Assembly (NCBI RefSeq): GCF_002028545.1
Contig: NZ_MWPQ01000023.1
Location: forward strand, 1 to 64,000
Direction of reading: 5' to 3'
DNA: 64,000 nt
Source: Nitrobacter vulgaris
GTDB taxonomy: Bacteria; Pseudomonadota; Alphaproteobacteria; Rhizobiales; Xanthobacteraceae
Made by a program: the position numbers and the translations under genes. Below, in pieces: positions 55,891-64,000 of this stretch; the stretch's first letter is position 1; each line of letters opens with the position of its first letter. Below the pieces are notes generated by a model. The model was given only the letters and a program-made list of their open reading frames with translations, was not told the DNA's origin and made no database searches.

Positions 55891-56661
55891 TCACAAGCGC
55901 CCTGGAGAATTGATTGGTGTCATCTTGCGGTCGGCCCACCTCTTGATGTCGCCGGCGGTTAGCACCTTGAGAAACGGATTGGCGTTGACGATTTTTTCGC
56001 GCGTCGTCCGACCCGTTGTGTCAGCGGTAGCCATAAGGGAAGCAGCATCGGCATTTTCTGCGCCGGACAATAGCGCCACGGCGCCCGCGGGTCCCGCGAA
56101 ATGGGCAAGATAAAGAGAACCGGGCGTAATCGGCAGACCGCGCTTGTCTAGCATCGCGGCATATTCGTCGATCAACTGCGCGGCAATCTCTCGCGTAAGC
56201 TCGGGATCTCGCCGTAACTCCAGAACTTCCTTCTTGCTGCGCCCCGCCATCAGATCGCGTCGATGCCTACGAATGGCTTCGAGCCACGTGTCGTCAACAA
56301 ACTGGGCGGCACCCGTCGCGCTCGAGCGCTTGTTCCTTGCATTCGCGTCACCATTGGACTCGGCGATAATAATGCGCTCGACCAAAGCCTTCGTGACCGC
56401 CTTGTCGATTGTCCCGTTCAATTGGGTGTCACGAAGCAGGACGAAACTTGCGACGAAAGCCAGACCAATTGCCACTCCAAGAACGAGCGTGATGGACTCT
56501 GCCGACAGCCAGTCCCTCGCCGCGACAACGTACTCACGCTCGTCGGGGCGAGGTGGCCGTATTTCATCAATACGGCCCGTTTGCTCGGACGTATGCGCGA
56601 GGGTCCGCGAATTGCCGCAGGCAAGCTCGATCCAAATGAATCGTTGGGCTAGGTTTGCCAT
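55891..56661 (-). CDS. Membrane-anchored lytic transglycosylase (SLT-like)
   Basis: This is a 256-residue protein. A transmembrane helix lies at about residues 57-76 (TLVLGVAIGLAFVASFVLL). An SLT-like catalytic domain follows; the probable catalytic Glu is in RIIIAESNGDANARN (about residue 99), then SSATGAAQFVDDTW. It would cleave peptidoglycan glycan strands in the periplasm, as in phage, conjugation or secretion systems; none is seen nearby. Its C-terminal 90 residues are duplicated, degraded, at 13865-14143. Confidence 0.8.
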   Translation of the reverse strand: MANLAQRFIWIELACGNSRTLAHTSEQTGRIDEIRPPRPDEREYVVAARDWLSAESITLVLGVAIGLAFVASFVLLRDTQLNGTIDKAVTKALVERIIIAESNGDANARNKRSSATGAAQFVDDTWLEAIRRHRRDLMAGRSKKEVLELRRDPELTREIAAQLIDEYAAMLDKRGLPITPGSLYLAHFAGPAGAVALLSGAENADAASLMATADTTGRTTREKIVNANPFLKVLTAGDIKRWADRKMTPINSPGRL

Positions 56662-57033
56662 CGCGTTGAAAGATTCAATGCTCGGGATAGGCCATCAGCG
56701 GGCGGCTCGCTCATCCGCTTTGTCGTGCACGGCGGTGTCTCGAATTTCATTGTGGTGAGTGTATCGAGACCAACAAGGACGAGAGCCACTTTCATCTGAT
56801 TTCACACTCCCGAAGAGGAAAGCCTTACTCAAAGGCCGCCGGAAAAAACTCCCCAAAGGTCGAGAGATATTGCAAAGATCCAATAGGGCGGCTTAGCGGC
56901 AGAAGTTGACCCGCCGTCGCGGTTACGCGACAAGATTTGGGGATACGGTTAACGCGGGCAATGCTCGACTGGCCTGAGGTCGTCGATCAAGAAGCCACAC
57001 AAGAAGCTGGGGACGCGCGCTGAAGGGCCTTCC
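56662..57033. other. Spacer without a supported gene
   Basis: No coding frame with a ribosome binding site and no known element is seen. A short stem GTCGCG/CGCGAC with a four-base loop lies near 56920. Confidence 0.35.
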
Positions 57034-58407
57034 TCAGGATGTGGTACGGGTGGTCGATGCCTGCGGCAGCAACGGATCGGGCGGCCCCATGGCGACCTCG
57101 GGTTCGGACGCTTCGAGTTCCGGTTTCTGATCGAGTAACCTGTGCATGCGTTCTTCGTCGAGCGCGTTTTCCCATTTAGCAATCACGACGGTGGCGACAC
57201 CGTTGCCAACCAAGTTGGTCAGCGCACGCGCCTCGGACATGAAGCGATCGACCCCCAGGATCAGCGCAATGCTGGCAACCGGAATTGTGCCGACGGACGC
57301 GAGCGTCGCGGCCAACACGATGAACCCAGATCCGGTCACACCGGCGGCGCCCTTCGAGGTGAGCAGCAACACGCCGATGATGCCGAGCTGTTGCCAAAGA
57401 GTCAGTTCGGTATTGGTCGCTTGCGCAAGAAAGATAGCCGTCATGGTCAGGTAGATACAGGTGCCGTCCAGATTGAAGGAGTAGCCGGTCGGGATCACGA
57501 GGCCGACGACCGACTGTTTGCAGCCCAAATTTCCCATCTTCTCGATCATGCGCGGCAGCACCGACTCGGATGACGATGTTCCGAGCACGATTAGAAGCTC
57601 TTCCTTGATGTAGTTGATGAACTTGAAGATGTTAAAGCCGACGAGCCACGCGATCCCGCCCAGCACAAAGATCACGAAGATCACGCAGGTCAGATAGAAG
57701 GACGCCATCAACTTCGCTAGCAGGAGCAGAGCGCCCAAGCCGTACTTTCCGATGGTGAACGCCATCGCGCCGAATGCACCGATCGGCGCCGCCTTCATGA
57801 TGATGCCGACGATCCCGAAGAACGTATGCGAGACGATGTCGATAAAAGCCAGGACGGGACGGCCGCGCTCGCCCATCATGAACAGGCCGAAGGCGAACAG
57901 GATCGCGAACAACAGAACCTGCAGGATCTCGCCTTCCGCGAAGGCACCCACCACCGTATTGGGGATGATGTGCATCAGGAACTCAACCGTACCCTGCTGG
58001 CCGGCCTTCGTGGTGTAGACTTGGATCGACTTGGTATCGAGCGCGTGGGTGTCCACATTCATGCCGACGCCGGGCTGCAGGATGTTGACTACGATCAGGC
58101 CTACGATTAGCGCGAGCGAGGTGACGACCTCGAAATAGACCAGTGCTTTAATTCCGACGCGCCCGACCTTCTTCATGTCGTCCATGCCGGCGATGCCGTG
58201 CACGACGGTGCAGAAAATGATTGGCGCAATCAGCATCTTGATCAGCTTGATGAAACCGTCGCCCAGCGGCTTCATGGCCTCTCCGAGATGCGGGTAGAAA
58301 TGCCCCAGCAGGACGCCAAGCACGATGGCGGTGAGCACCTGGGCGTAGAGATGCTTGTAGAACGGCTTGAGCGGACTACCAGCCGTCGTCGAGCGTGCCG
58401 TCTCCAT
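57034..58407 (-). CDS. dctA: C4-dicarboxylate/cation symporter, DctA
   Basis: This 457-residue protein of the DAACS family has start [28 protein letters not shown], preceded by GGGAGGGAG. The open frame to 58782 is not supported. Features are HP1 with [15 protein letters not shown]7 with [18 protein letters not shown] (cation-binding NxDGT), HP2 with [19 protein letters not shown] and TM8 with [19 protein letters not shown]. It imports succinate, fumarate and malate with H+ or Na+. In rhizobia it is needed for symbiotic fixation. The usual dctBD regulators are absent here. Confidence 0.92.
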   Translation of the reverse strand: METARSTTAGSPLKPFYKHLYAQVLTAIVLGVLLGHFYPHLGEAMKPLGDGFIKLIKMLIAPIIFCTVVHGIAGMDDMKKVGRVGIKALVYFEVVTSLALIVGLIVVNILQPGVGMNVDTHALDTKSIQVYTTKAGQQGTVEFLMHIIPNTVVGAFAEGEILQVLLFAILFAFGLFMMGERGRPVLAFIDIVSHTFFGIVGIIMKAAPIGAFGAMAFTIGKYGLGALLLLAKLMASFYLTCVIFVIFVLGGIAWLVGFNIFKFINYIKEELLIVLGTSSSESVLPRMIEKMGNLGCKQSVVGLVIPTGYSFNLDGTCIYLTMTAIFLAQATNTELTLWQQLGIIGVLLLTSKGAAGVTGSGFIVLAATLASVGTIPVASIALILGVDRFMSEARALTNLVGNGVATVVIAKWENALDEERMHRLLDQKPELEASEPEVAMGPPDPLLPQASTTRTTS

Positions 58408-58792
58408 GTGCTCCCTCCCGTGGTTTCGACGCCGGTCAGTGTTCCGATGTCGGGCGGTTCGCGGGCTTGTCGCCCGCTGCCTCCCTATTCCCAGCAAATT
58501 TCGCCCGTTGACGTGCTCGTGCAAGCGGCAGCAAGTCAATGGACTCGATATCGCAATGCCAGCAAGGTCCATGTGGACGGCTGCCGGACACACGCCGCGC
58601 GCTTCTGCGCCCACGCGAGGTAGATCATTTCCACCCATCCCGCTCGCCAAATGAGGCCAACAGACTTGCGTCACGAATGGCAGCGCGATCGCTGCCAACG
58701 CCCGGATCAGGCCATGGTCACGAGAAACGAACGGCGCGGGACATGAGGCAGTCGCCGACCATTTTTGCGGCTGCTCTCGCAATAACAGTCGC
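58408..58792. other. Spacer between dctA and the efflux operon end
   Basis: No gene is supported. I looked for a sigma-54 promoter (TGGCAC-N5-TTGC type) upstream of dctA and did not find a convincing one. Confidence 0.35.
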
Positions 58793-59167
58793 TTATTCGA
58801 CCGTATATCGGGCGGTTAGGGAATGACCGTGCACGTTGCCCGAGAACACGACCCGCACTTGCGACGCCAGTTCGGTCTCGGCCTTGCCGACCATCATGTT
58901 AGGATTAACTGGTTTGAGCTGCACGGTGACAGTCTTGCCGCCTTGCTGGACCGTTGCGCGGCCCTTCATCTCCTTGGTCGGTAGGGGCGATCCATCATGA
59001 TCACCGATATAGAAGATCATCTCCCCTCCCTTGTGGACGAACTCGATCGCATGTCCCTGCGAGGTGACGACCGGACCGTCGTTATTGCCTTTCTTCGTTT
59101 GGGCCGTAGCTGGGCCGACAGAGGATGTCAGGGTGACGATCATGGCCAGGAAGATATATTTCTGCAT
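58793..59167 (-). CDS. Exported protein at the end of the metal-efflux operon
   Basis: This 124-residue protein has a signal peptide ([21 protein letters not shown]). The mature part is a small beta-rich domain: [25 protein letters not shown], then [23 protein letters not shown]. It starts 30 bases after the RND transporter gene, so it is probably the third gene of that operon. It may act as a periplasmic metal-binding or accessory protein; the His/Asp/Met residues allow this but do not prove it. Confidence 0.65.
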   Translation of the reverse strand: MQKYIFLAMIVTLTSSVGPATAQTKKGNNDGPVVTSQGHAIEFVHKGGEMIFYIGDHDGSPLPTKEMKGRATVQQGGKTVTVQLKPVNPNMMVGKAETELASQVRVVFSGNVHGHSLTARYTVE

Positions 59168-59197
59168 TGCATTTCTCTGTTTGGGGTTGGGTAAGGG

Positions 59198-62100
59198 TCA
59201 GAAGGCTTCCGCTAGTTCGGAAGTTGCGGTGTGTTCGGTCAGAAGGCGGTTCAAAGGTTTTTGGCCGAACAACAGGAACAGGACAGGCGTTACGACGGTA
59301 TCGAGGGCCGTTGCGCTCAGCAGACCGCCGAAGATCGTGACAGCAACGGGATGAAGTATTTCTCGGCCAGGCTCATTGGCGCCGAACAGTAACGGCGTCA
59401 GTGCAAGGCCTGCACAAAGCGCCGTCATGAGAACGGGGCTCAACCGTTCCAGACTGCCGCGCACGATCAGGCGGTGGCCGAAGCGTTCACCCTCATGAAG
59501 CGCAAGATTGACGTAGTGGGATATCTTCAAGATGCCGTTGCGGGCCGAGATGCCCGCGAGTGTGATAAAGCCGACCATGGAGGCGACCGACAATGGCTCA
59601 CCCGTGATGGTCAAGGCGATCACGCTACCTATCAATGCCAGAGGGATGCCACCCATGATGATGAACGCTAGCGCAACCGATCGGTATCGCCCGTAAAGAA
59701 CGATGAAAATCATCGACAGCGACACCAACGACAGGATGCCAATCCGCAATGCTGCTTCCTCTTGTGCTTGGAATGCTCCCTCGAGGTTGGTCGTATAACC
59801 CTGCGGGAAGCTGATCTCGGCCAAGGCGCGCCGGATGTCTGACGCGATCTCGGTCATGTCGCGGCGTCCGTCGCCGTTTCCGTAAACAACGATTCTGCGT
59901 TGCGTGCCTTCCCGCTGGATCTGGTTCGGTCCGTCGGTCTCTGTGACCTCCGCGAGTTCCTTTAAGGGGATGAACCCGGACGACGTCGGAATCAGAAGAT
60001 CCCGGAGGCCGCTTGTTGACCTGTTCTGATCGGACAAACGCATGACGACATCGAAGCGTCGATTGCCGTCGACGATCTGCGAGACCTTGCGACCATTCGA
60101 GAGGGTGTCCAATGCCTGCGTGATTGCCGCGGGCGTCAGGCCGTGGAGGGCGGCGCGTTCGTGATCAACCTGGATCCGTACTTGCGGAATGAGAACCTGT
60201 TTCTCCACCTGGAGATCGACCAGCCCGGAGATTGGTGACAACCGCTGGCGGGTGGTTTCCGCCAACTGGCGCAGTGTATCGAGGTCTTGCCCATAGATCT
60301 TGAGGACGATCTGGGCGCGAACGCCAGACTGCAAATGATCAAGCCGATGGCTGATTGGCTGTCCGATTGCGACGGAGGCGGGTAAGGCTGACAGTTTGTC
60401 CCGGATGTCGGCGTAGATATCGGTCTTGTGCCGTGTCGATGGAGTCAGATCGACATCAATCTCGCTGTAATGCACGCCCTCGGCATGTTCATCGAGTTCG
60501 GCGCGGCCGGTTCGGCGTCCGACTGATTTCACCTCCGGCACCTGCGACAGAAGCTGTTCGGCCAAAAGGCCGAGACGATTCGACTCCACCAGCGAAATGC
60601 CCGGGTTGTACTGACGGGATAGCACCAGCGTGCCTTCGTTGAAGGGCGGGAGAAAACTGCGCGGCAACATGACCGCGGCATATCCAGCGATCAGAACCGC
60701 AATGCTGACTGCGCCGAGAACGAGTCTCCAGCGATCGAACGCCCAGGTGAGAAGCCACCGATTGCCTTGCTTCAGCATTCGCACGACGATGCTGTCGCGC
60801 TCGCGCGAACGAGCCTTTCCAGAGAGCAGATAGTAGGAGAGGACGGGTGTAACGGTCACCGACGTCAGCAAAGACGCCAATATGGAAACGATGTAGGCGA
60901 TGCCGAGCGGGGTGAACAGCCGCCCCTCGATTCCGGGAAGCGCGAACAACGGCACAAAAACCAGGACGGTAATCATTGTCGCATAGACGATGCCGGAGCG
61001 GATCTCCTGGCTCGCTTGCGCGATTACTTCGAGAACGGGTCGGGGATTGCGCTGCGTGCGGTTCTCCCGAAGCCGTCGCAGGATATTTTCGACGTCGACG
61101 ACTGCGTCATCAACCAGTTCGCCGATCGCAATCGCAAGTCCTCCGAGCGTCATCGTGTTGATAGTGAGTCCGAAGGCGCCGAAAGCCAGAGCGGTCACCA
61201 GGATCGATATCGGAATGGCGGTCAATGATACGACCGTCGCACGCGCGTCGAGCAGGAAAATGAAGAGGATCACGGCGACGACGACCGAGGCCTCAACGAG
61301 GACTCGCTCAACATTGCGGATCGAGGTCTCGATGAACGTGGCCTGCCGGAACTGGACGTTTGTGACGGAGATTCCAGCAGGCATCGTAAGCTGCAAATCT
61401 CGCAGTTTAGCTTCGATCTCGCGGGTCAGTACCACGGTATCCGACGCGGGTTGCTTCTGGACGCTTACAATGACGGCTGGCTTGCCGTTGTAGCCGGCAT
61501 CGCCTCGCTTGACGCGCGGAGCGAAATCGACCCGCGCCACTTGCTTCAGCAAAATGGGTTGATGGTCGCGGCCCGCAACAACGGTATTGCCAAGGTCATC
61601 GATCTTCCTCGTTAGCCCCACGTTCCGGATTAGGAATTCCCGGCCGTGCTGATCAACGAATCCTCCACCGGTGTTGGTGCCGAAACGTGTAACAGCTCGC
61701 TCGATCTGTTCATGTGTGACGCCAAGGGCCTGCATCGTGGCAACGTTCGGCGTCACCCGATATTGCCGAACCTCGCCGCCGATGGGGATGACCTGAGCGA
61801 CGCCCGGAATGGCGAGCAACCGCGGCCTGACCACGAAATCGGCGATCTCGCGCACGTCCATCGCCGATGCCTTGCCGTCCGTGTTGAGCGCGATCAACAT
61901 GATCTCGCCCATGATGGAGGTGACCGGACCCATTCGTGGATTCACGGATGTGGGCAATTGCTCGCGGATCAGCGCGAGGCGTTCCGAAACGAACTGGCGC
62001 GCCCGGTAGACATCGACGCCCCAATCGAATTCGACGTAAACCACCGAAAGCCCTACGCCGGAGACTGAACGGACGCGGAGGACGCCGGGCATGCCGTTCA

Positions 62101-62317
62101 TCGAGGTTTCGATTGGAAACGTGACGAGTTGCTCGACTTCTTGCGGGGCAAGCCCCTCCGCCTCGGCCAGGATGTTGACTGTCGGTCGGTTGATATCCGG
62201 AAAGACGTCAATCGAGATGCGCGGAAGCACGAACAGGCCGTAAGCGATCAGGACTGCCGCTGCTGCCAATACGAACAGGCGATTGCGCAAACTCGTCTGC
62301 ACGATGAGCTTGAACAT
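59198..62317 (-). CDS. CusA/CzcA-family heavy-metal efflux RND transporter
   Basis: This 1039-residue proton-driven exporter has the usual RND layout: one N-terminal helix, a large periplasmic loop, helices 2-6, and a repeat of the same. The HME-RND signature in TM4 is intact ([21 protein letters not shown]), which separates it from drug exporters. The N-terminus [22 protein letters not shown] and the porter sequence [23 protein letters not shown] are typical. It starts eight bases after the adaptor gene. The metal cannot be fixed from the sequence; Cu/Ag and Co/Zn/Cd are the alternatives. Confidence 0.92.
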   Translation of the reverse strand: MFKLIVQTSLRNRLFVLAAAAVLIAYGLFVLPRISIDVFPDINRPTVNILAEAEGLAPQEVEQLVTFPIETSMNGMPGVLRVRSVSGVGLSVVYVEFDWGVDVYRARQFVSERLALIREQLPTSVNPRMGPVTSIMGEIMLIALNTDGKASAMDVREIADFVVRPRLLAIPGVAQVIPIGGEVRQYRVTPNVATMQALGVTHEQIERAVTRFGTNTGGGFVDQHGREFLIRNVGLTRKIDDLGNTVVAGRDHQPILLKQVARVDFAPRVKRGDAGYNGKPAVIVSVQKQPASDTVVLTREIEAKLRDLQLTMPAGISVTNVQFRQATFIETSIRNVERVLVEASVVVAVILFIFLLDARATVVSLTAIPISILVTALAFGAFGLTINTMTLGGLAIAIGELVDDAVVDVENILRRLRENRTQRNPRPVLEVIAQASQEIRSGIVYATMITVLVFVPLFALPGIEGRLFTPLGIAYIVSILASLLTSVTVTPVLSYYLLSGKARSRERDSIVVRMLKQGNRWLLTWAFDRWRLVLGAVSIAVLIAGYAAVMLPRSFLPPFNEGTLVLSRQYNPGISLVESNRLGLLAEQLLSQVPEVKSVGRRTGRAELDEHAEGVHYSEIDVDLTPSTRHKTDIYADIRDKLSALPASVAIGQPISHRLDHLQSGVRAQIVLKIYGQDLDTLRQLAETTRQRLSPISGLVDLQVEKQVLIPQVRIQVDHERAALHGLTPAAITQALDTLSNGRKVSQIVDGNRRFDVVMRLSDQNRSTSGLRDLLIPTSSGFIPLKELAEVTETDGPNQIQREGTQRRIVVYGNGDGRRDMTEIASDIRRALAEISFPQGYTTNLEGAFQAQEEAALRIGILSLVSLSMIFIVLYGRYRSVALAFIIMGGIPLALIGSVIALTITGEPLSVASMVGFITLAGISARNGILKISHYVNLALHEGERFGHRLIVRGSLERLSPVLMTALCAGLALTPLLFGANEPGREILHPVAVTIFGGLLSATALDTVVTPVLFLLFGQKPLNRLLTEHTATSELAEAF

Positions 62318-62325
62318 GATGGCTC

Positions 62326-64000
62326 CTAGCGGATCTGGTTGATGAGGTCCGCGCCGCGCACGACGACCCGATCGGAGGCATTAAGGCCGGCTGTGACGAT
62401 TATGTTTTTGGCATCGAGCGGCTCTATCCGGACGGGTCTCGGCTCGAAACGTTCAGGGGCGACATGCACCCAGACGACGCTCTCGCCGTTGTTACTCTTC
62501 ACCACGGCATCGCGTGGAAAGATCAAACCCTGCTTCGCCCTGCCGCCCTGGACGAGCACGGTAACGGGTTGGCCGATGCGAAGGCCCGAAAGAGGTTCCG
62601 GAATGGAGAAATGAACCACAGTCGCATGCTGTCTCAGGGCGCGGCTGGTTCCGAGATAGGACAAAAGAAACGAGGTGCCGTCCGAATCTGACGCCGTCGC
62701 TTGGACAGGACCCGCGGGGTCAAGCTCGTCGTAGGCCAATGCTTCGATCCAGAGTCCTTGAGGATCGGCGATTTCGAACAGAATGTCTTGCGCCTGAACG
62801 ACCTGACCAGGCACGGCCTTGGCCGCTGTGATGACGCCATCGGTCGATGCCCGCAAAAGCTCATAGTCACCGCGAGAGTTGCGTATGGTTTCGCGTCGGG
62901 CCCGCAATCCTGCCAGTTCACTCTCAAGATCGTTGAGCTGACCCATCGGCGCCGCACCGCGTTCAACCAATGGCCGCAGACGTTTGATCTTGGTTTCGGC
63001 GACCGCGATGAGTTGCTCGATTTCCCCCATCTTCTCGGAAATCGTCGTGCGGTCTGCCACGGGCAGATAAGGTTCGATCCGGAGAAGTGTTTCTCCCTTG
63101 GTGACTTTCTGCCCGATACGCGGCAACGTTCCGTCGTTGGGGACGATGCGGCCGCCGTAAATGCTTTGGACAATGCTACTGCGGTTTGGATCGCCGATAA
63201 TGCGGCCAATCAAGTTAAACGCTGGTCGTGCAGTTCCGGGCTCGGCGGTAGCCGTGCGGATATCCAGTAGGCGCTGCGTCGGTTTGGCAGCAAATGCGGT
63301 GCCGTCCGGCAGCCGTCGTGGGGCATCGCTTTGAGCTTGCAGCTGTGGCGTGCTGGCCGACATTCCTGCGTTCTGCAATCCGGCGGATGCGGCGGCTGCC
63401 AGAAGCACGCAAGCTCCAGATGTCAGCCCGGCGATGTAGGACGCGTTGCGCCGTCCTCGACGTCTCAGATAACCGAACAGCAGCCCGAGGATGATTCCCG
63501 CGAAAACAAGGGCTTCCGCGGTCCCTATCGGAGAAAACCGTGTCGAATTGCGCCGCATGTTCGGTTCGATCGGCTGGGAGGGGGTAAAGGAATCGACGAG
63601 CAGGTCGTCACCCTTTCCACCATTGATCGAGAAGATCACCTCCGTCGATCCGGAACGGACCAGATCAGGAGAGGGAATTGTATAGCCGTTCGGGCCGTGC
63701 TCGGCTTCGATGGCTTCCGTGTCACCGATCGTGACCTGCACGGTGACATCCGTTACCGGTTGGTTGGACACAGCGTCATCGACGAATATCGAAAACTTGC
63801 CGTTCTTCAGGACGCCGACGACCTCGTAGCGATCAGATTGCGCCGTCACCCGAGGAAACACAGACGAGGCGGCTGCCGATTTTTGATCGTCGCCATGATC
63901 GTGCCCCTCATGGGCGGCCGAAACAGAAAGACTGAGCACGAAGGCAAACAGACAGCCAAATCCAATGGCGCCAAGCCCTACGAACTGCCCACGCGGGCAG
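62326..64000 (-). CDS. Periplasmic adaptor (CusB/CzcB type) of the metal efflux system, 5' end outside the window
   Basis: The frame stays open to the right edge. A GTG at 63939 would cut the signal peptide, whose hydrophobic part ([24 protein letters not shown]) continues upstream, so the true start is probably beyond 64000. The mature N-terminus is His/Asp-rich ([10 protein letters not shown]) and probably binds metal. A transmembrane segment follows ([18 protein letters not shown]), then the HlyD-like barrel-sandwich hybrid ([25 protein letters not shown], later [18 protein letters not shown]) and the coiled-coil region (about 320-370). It links the RND pump to an outer-membrane channel, which is not in view. 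Confidence 0.88.
   Translation of the reverse strand, partial: CPRGQFVGLGAIGFGCLFAFVLSLSVSAAHEGHDHGDDQKSAAASSVFPRVTAQSDRYEVVGVLKNGKFSIFVDDAVSNQPVTDVTVQVTIGDTEAIEAEHGPNGYTIPSPDLVRSGSTEVIFSINGGKGDDLLVDSFTPSQPIEPNMRRNSTRFSPIGTAEALVFAGIILGLLFGYLRRRGRRNASYIAGLTSGACVLLAAAASAGLQNAGMSASTPQLQAQSDAPRRLPDGTAFAAKPTQRLLDIRTATAEPGTARPAFNLIGRIIGDPNRSSIVQSIYGGRIVPNDGTLPRIGQKVTKGETLLRIEPYLPVADRTTISEKMGEIEQLIAVAETKIKRLRPLVERGAAPMGQLNDLESELAGLRARRETIRNSRGDYELLRASTDGVITAAKAVPGQVVQAQDILFEIADPQGLWIEALAYDELDPAGPVQATASDSDGTSFLLSYLGTSRALRQHATVVHFSIPEPLSGLRIGQPVTVLVQGGRAKQGLIFPRDAVVKSNNGESVVWVHVAPERFEPRPVRIEPLDAKNIIVTAGLNASDRVVVRGADLINQIR

Overview
The window looks like a chromosomal stretch from an alphaproteobacterium of the Bradyrhizobium / Nitrobacter / Afipia group. 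Nearly every intact protein resembles that group: the two small conserved proteins near 6.3-7.0 kb, the HIG1-like small membrane protein, DUF983, DUF1269, DUF2237, a PAS-GGDEF protein, the Kdp operon and a CusA-type efflux operon. This assignment is from recalled family resemblance; no search was run. There is no rRNA, recognisable tRNA or CRISPR array.

Left part (1-16 kb). This is accessory and partly decayed. It holds the tail of an IS5-type transposase, an orphan carboxysomal-type carbonic anhydrase (CsoSCA) divergent from an XRE regulator, an IS3-type remnant, a diguanylate cyclase, small conserved proteins and a cupin. A three-gene set (glutamine-synthetase-like ligase, Fe-alcohol dehydrogenase, class I amidotransferase) probably forms a gamma-glutamylated amine or amino-alcohol route. 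At least four genes here are broken by single-base frameshifts, several at short homopolymers.

16.2-20.3 kb holds the most interesting locus: a small Cys-containing precursor-like peptide, a radical SAM/SPASM maturase, and an E1-like leader-binding domain fused to a YcaO cyclodehydratase that ends in a PxPxP motif. Together they form a RiPP (TOMM-type) cluster of unusual composition. It lies between a left and a right end of an IS481-like element. Remnants of that element recur at 23.5-23.9 and 33.3-33.5 kb.

23.9-33.2 kb is a pseudaminic-acid (nonulosonate) surface-glycan locus: pseB, pseC, a glycosyltransferase-like protein, pseI, a NUDIX/HAD/methyltransferase set, a Pse-associated methylase and an SpsF-like nucleotidyltransferase. 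It is flanked by same-orientation IS remnants, then an IS30 remnant and a repetitive secreted protein.

Right part (34.9-64 kb). This is better preserved: a LuxR regulator, a VOC protein, DoxX, and the high-affinity potassium operon kdpFABCDE with two extra small membrane proteins and a PtsN-like IIA gene at its end. Then come an outer-membrane protein, a lipid-remodelling pair (LplT-PlsC-acyl-ACP synthetase fusion coupled to a lipase), and a TetR gene with two palindromic operators. The end carries an SRPBCC protein, an orphan M41-like protease domain, a lytic transglycosylase (a C-terminal duplicate lies at 13.9 kb), dctA, and a CusA/CusB-type metal efflux operon that runs off the right edge.
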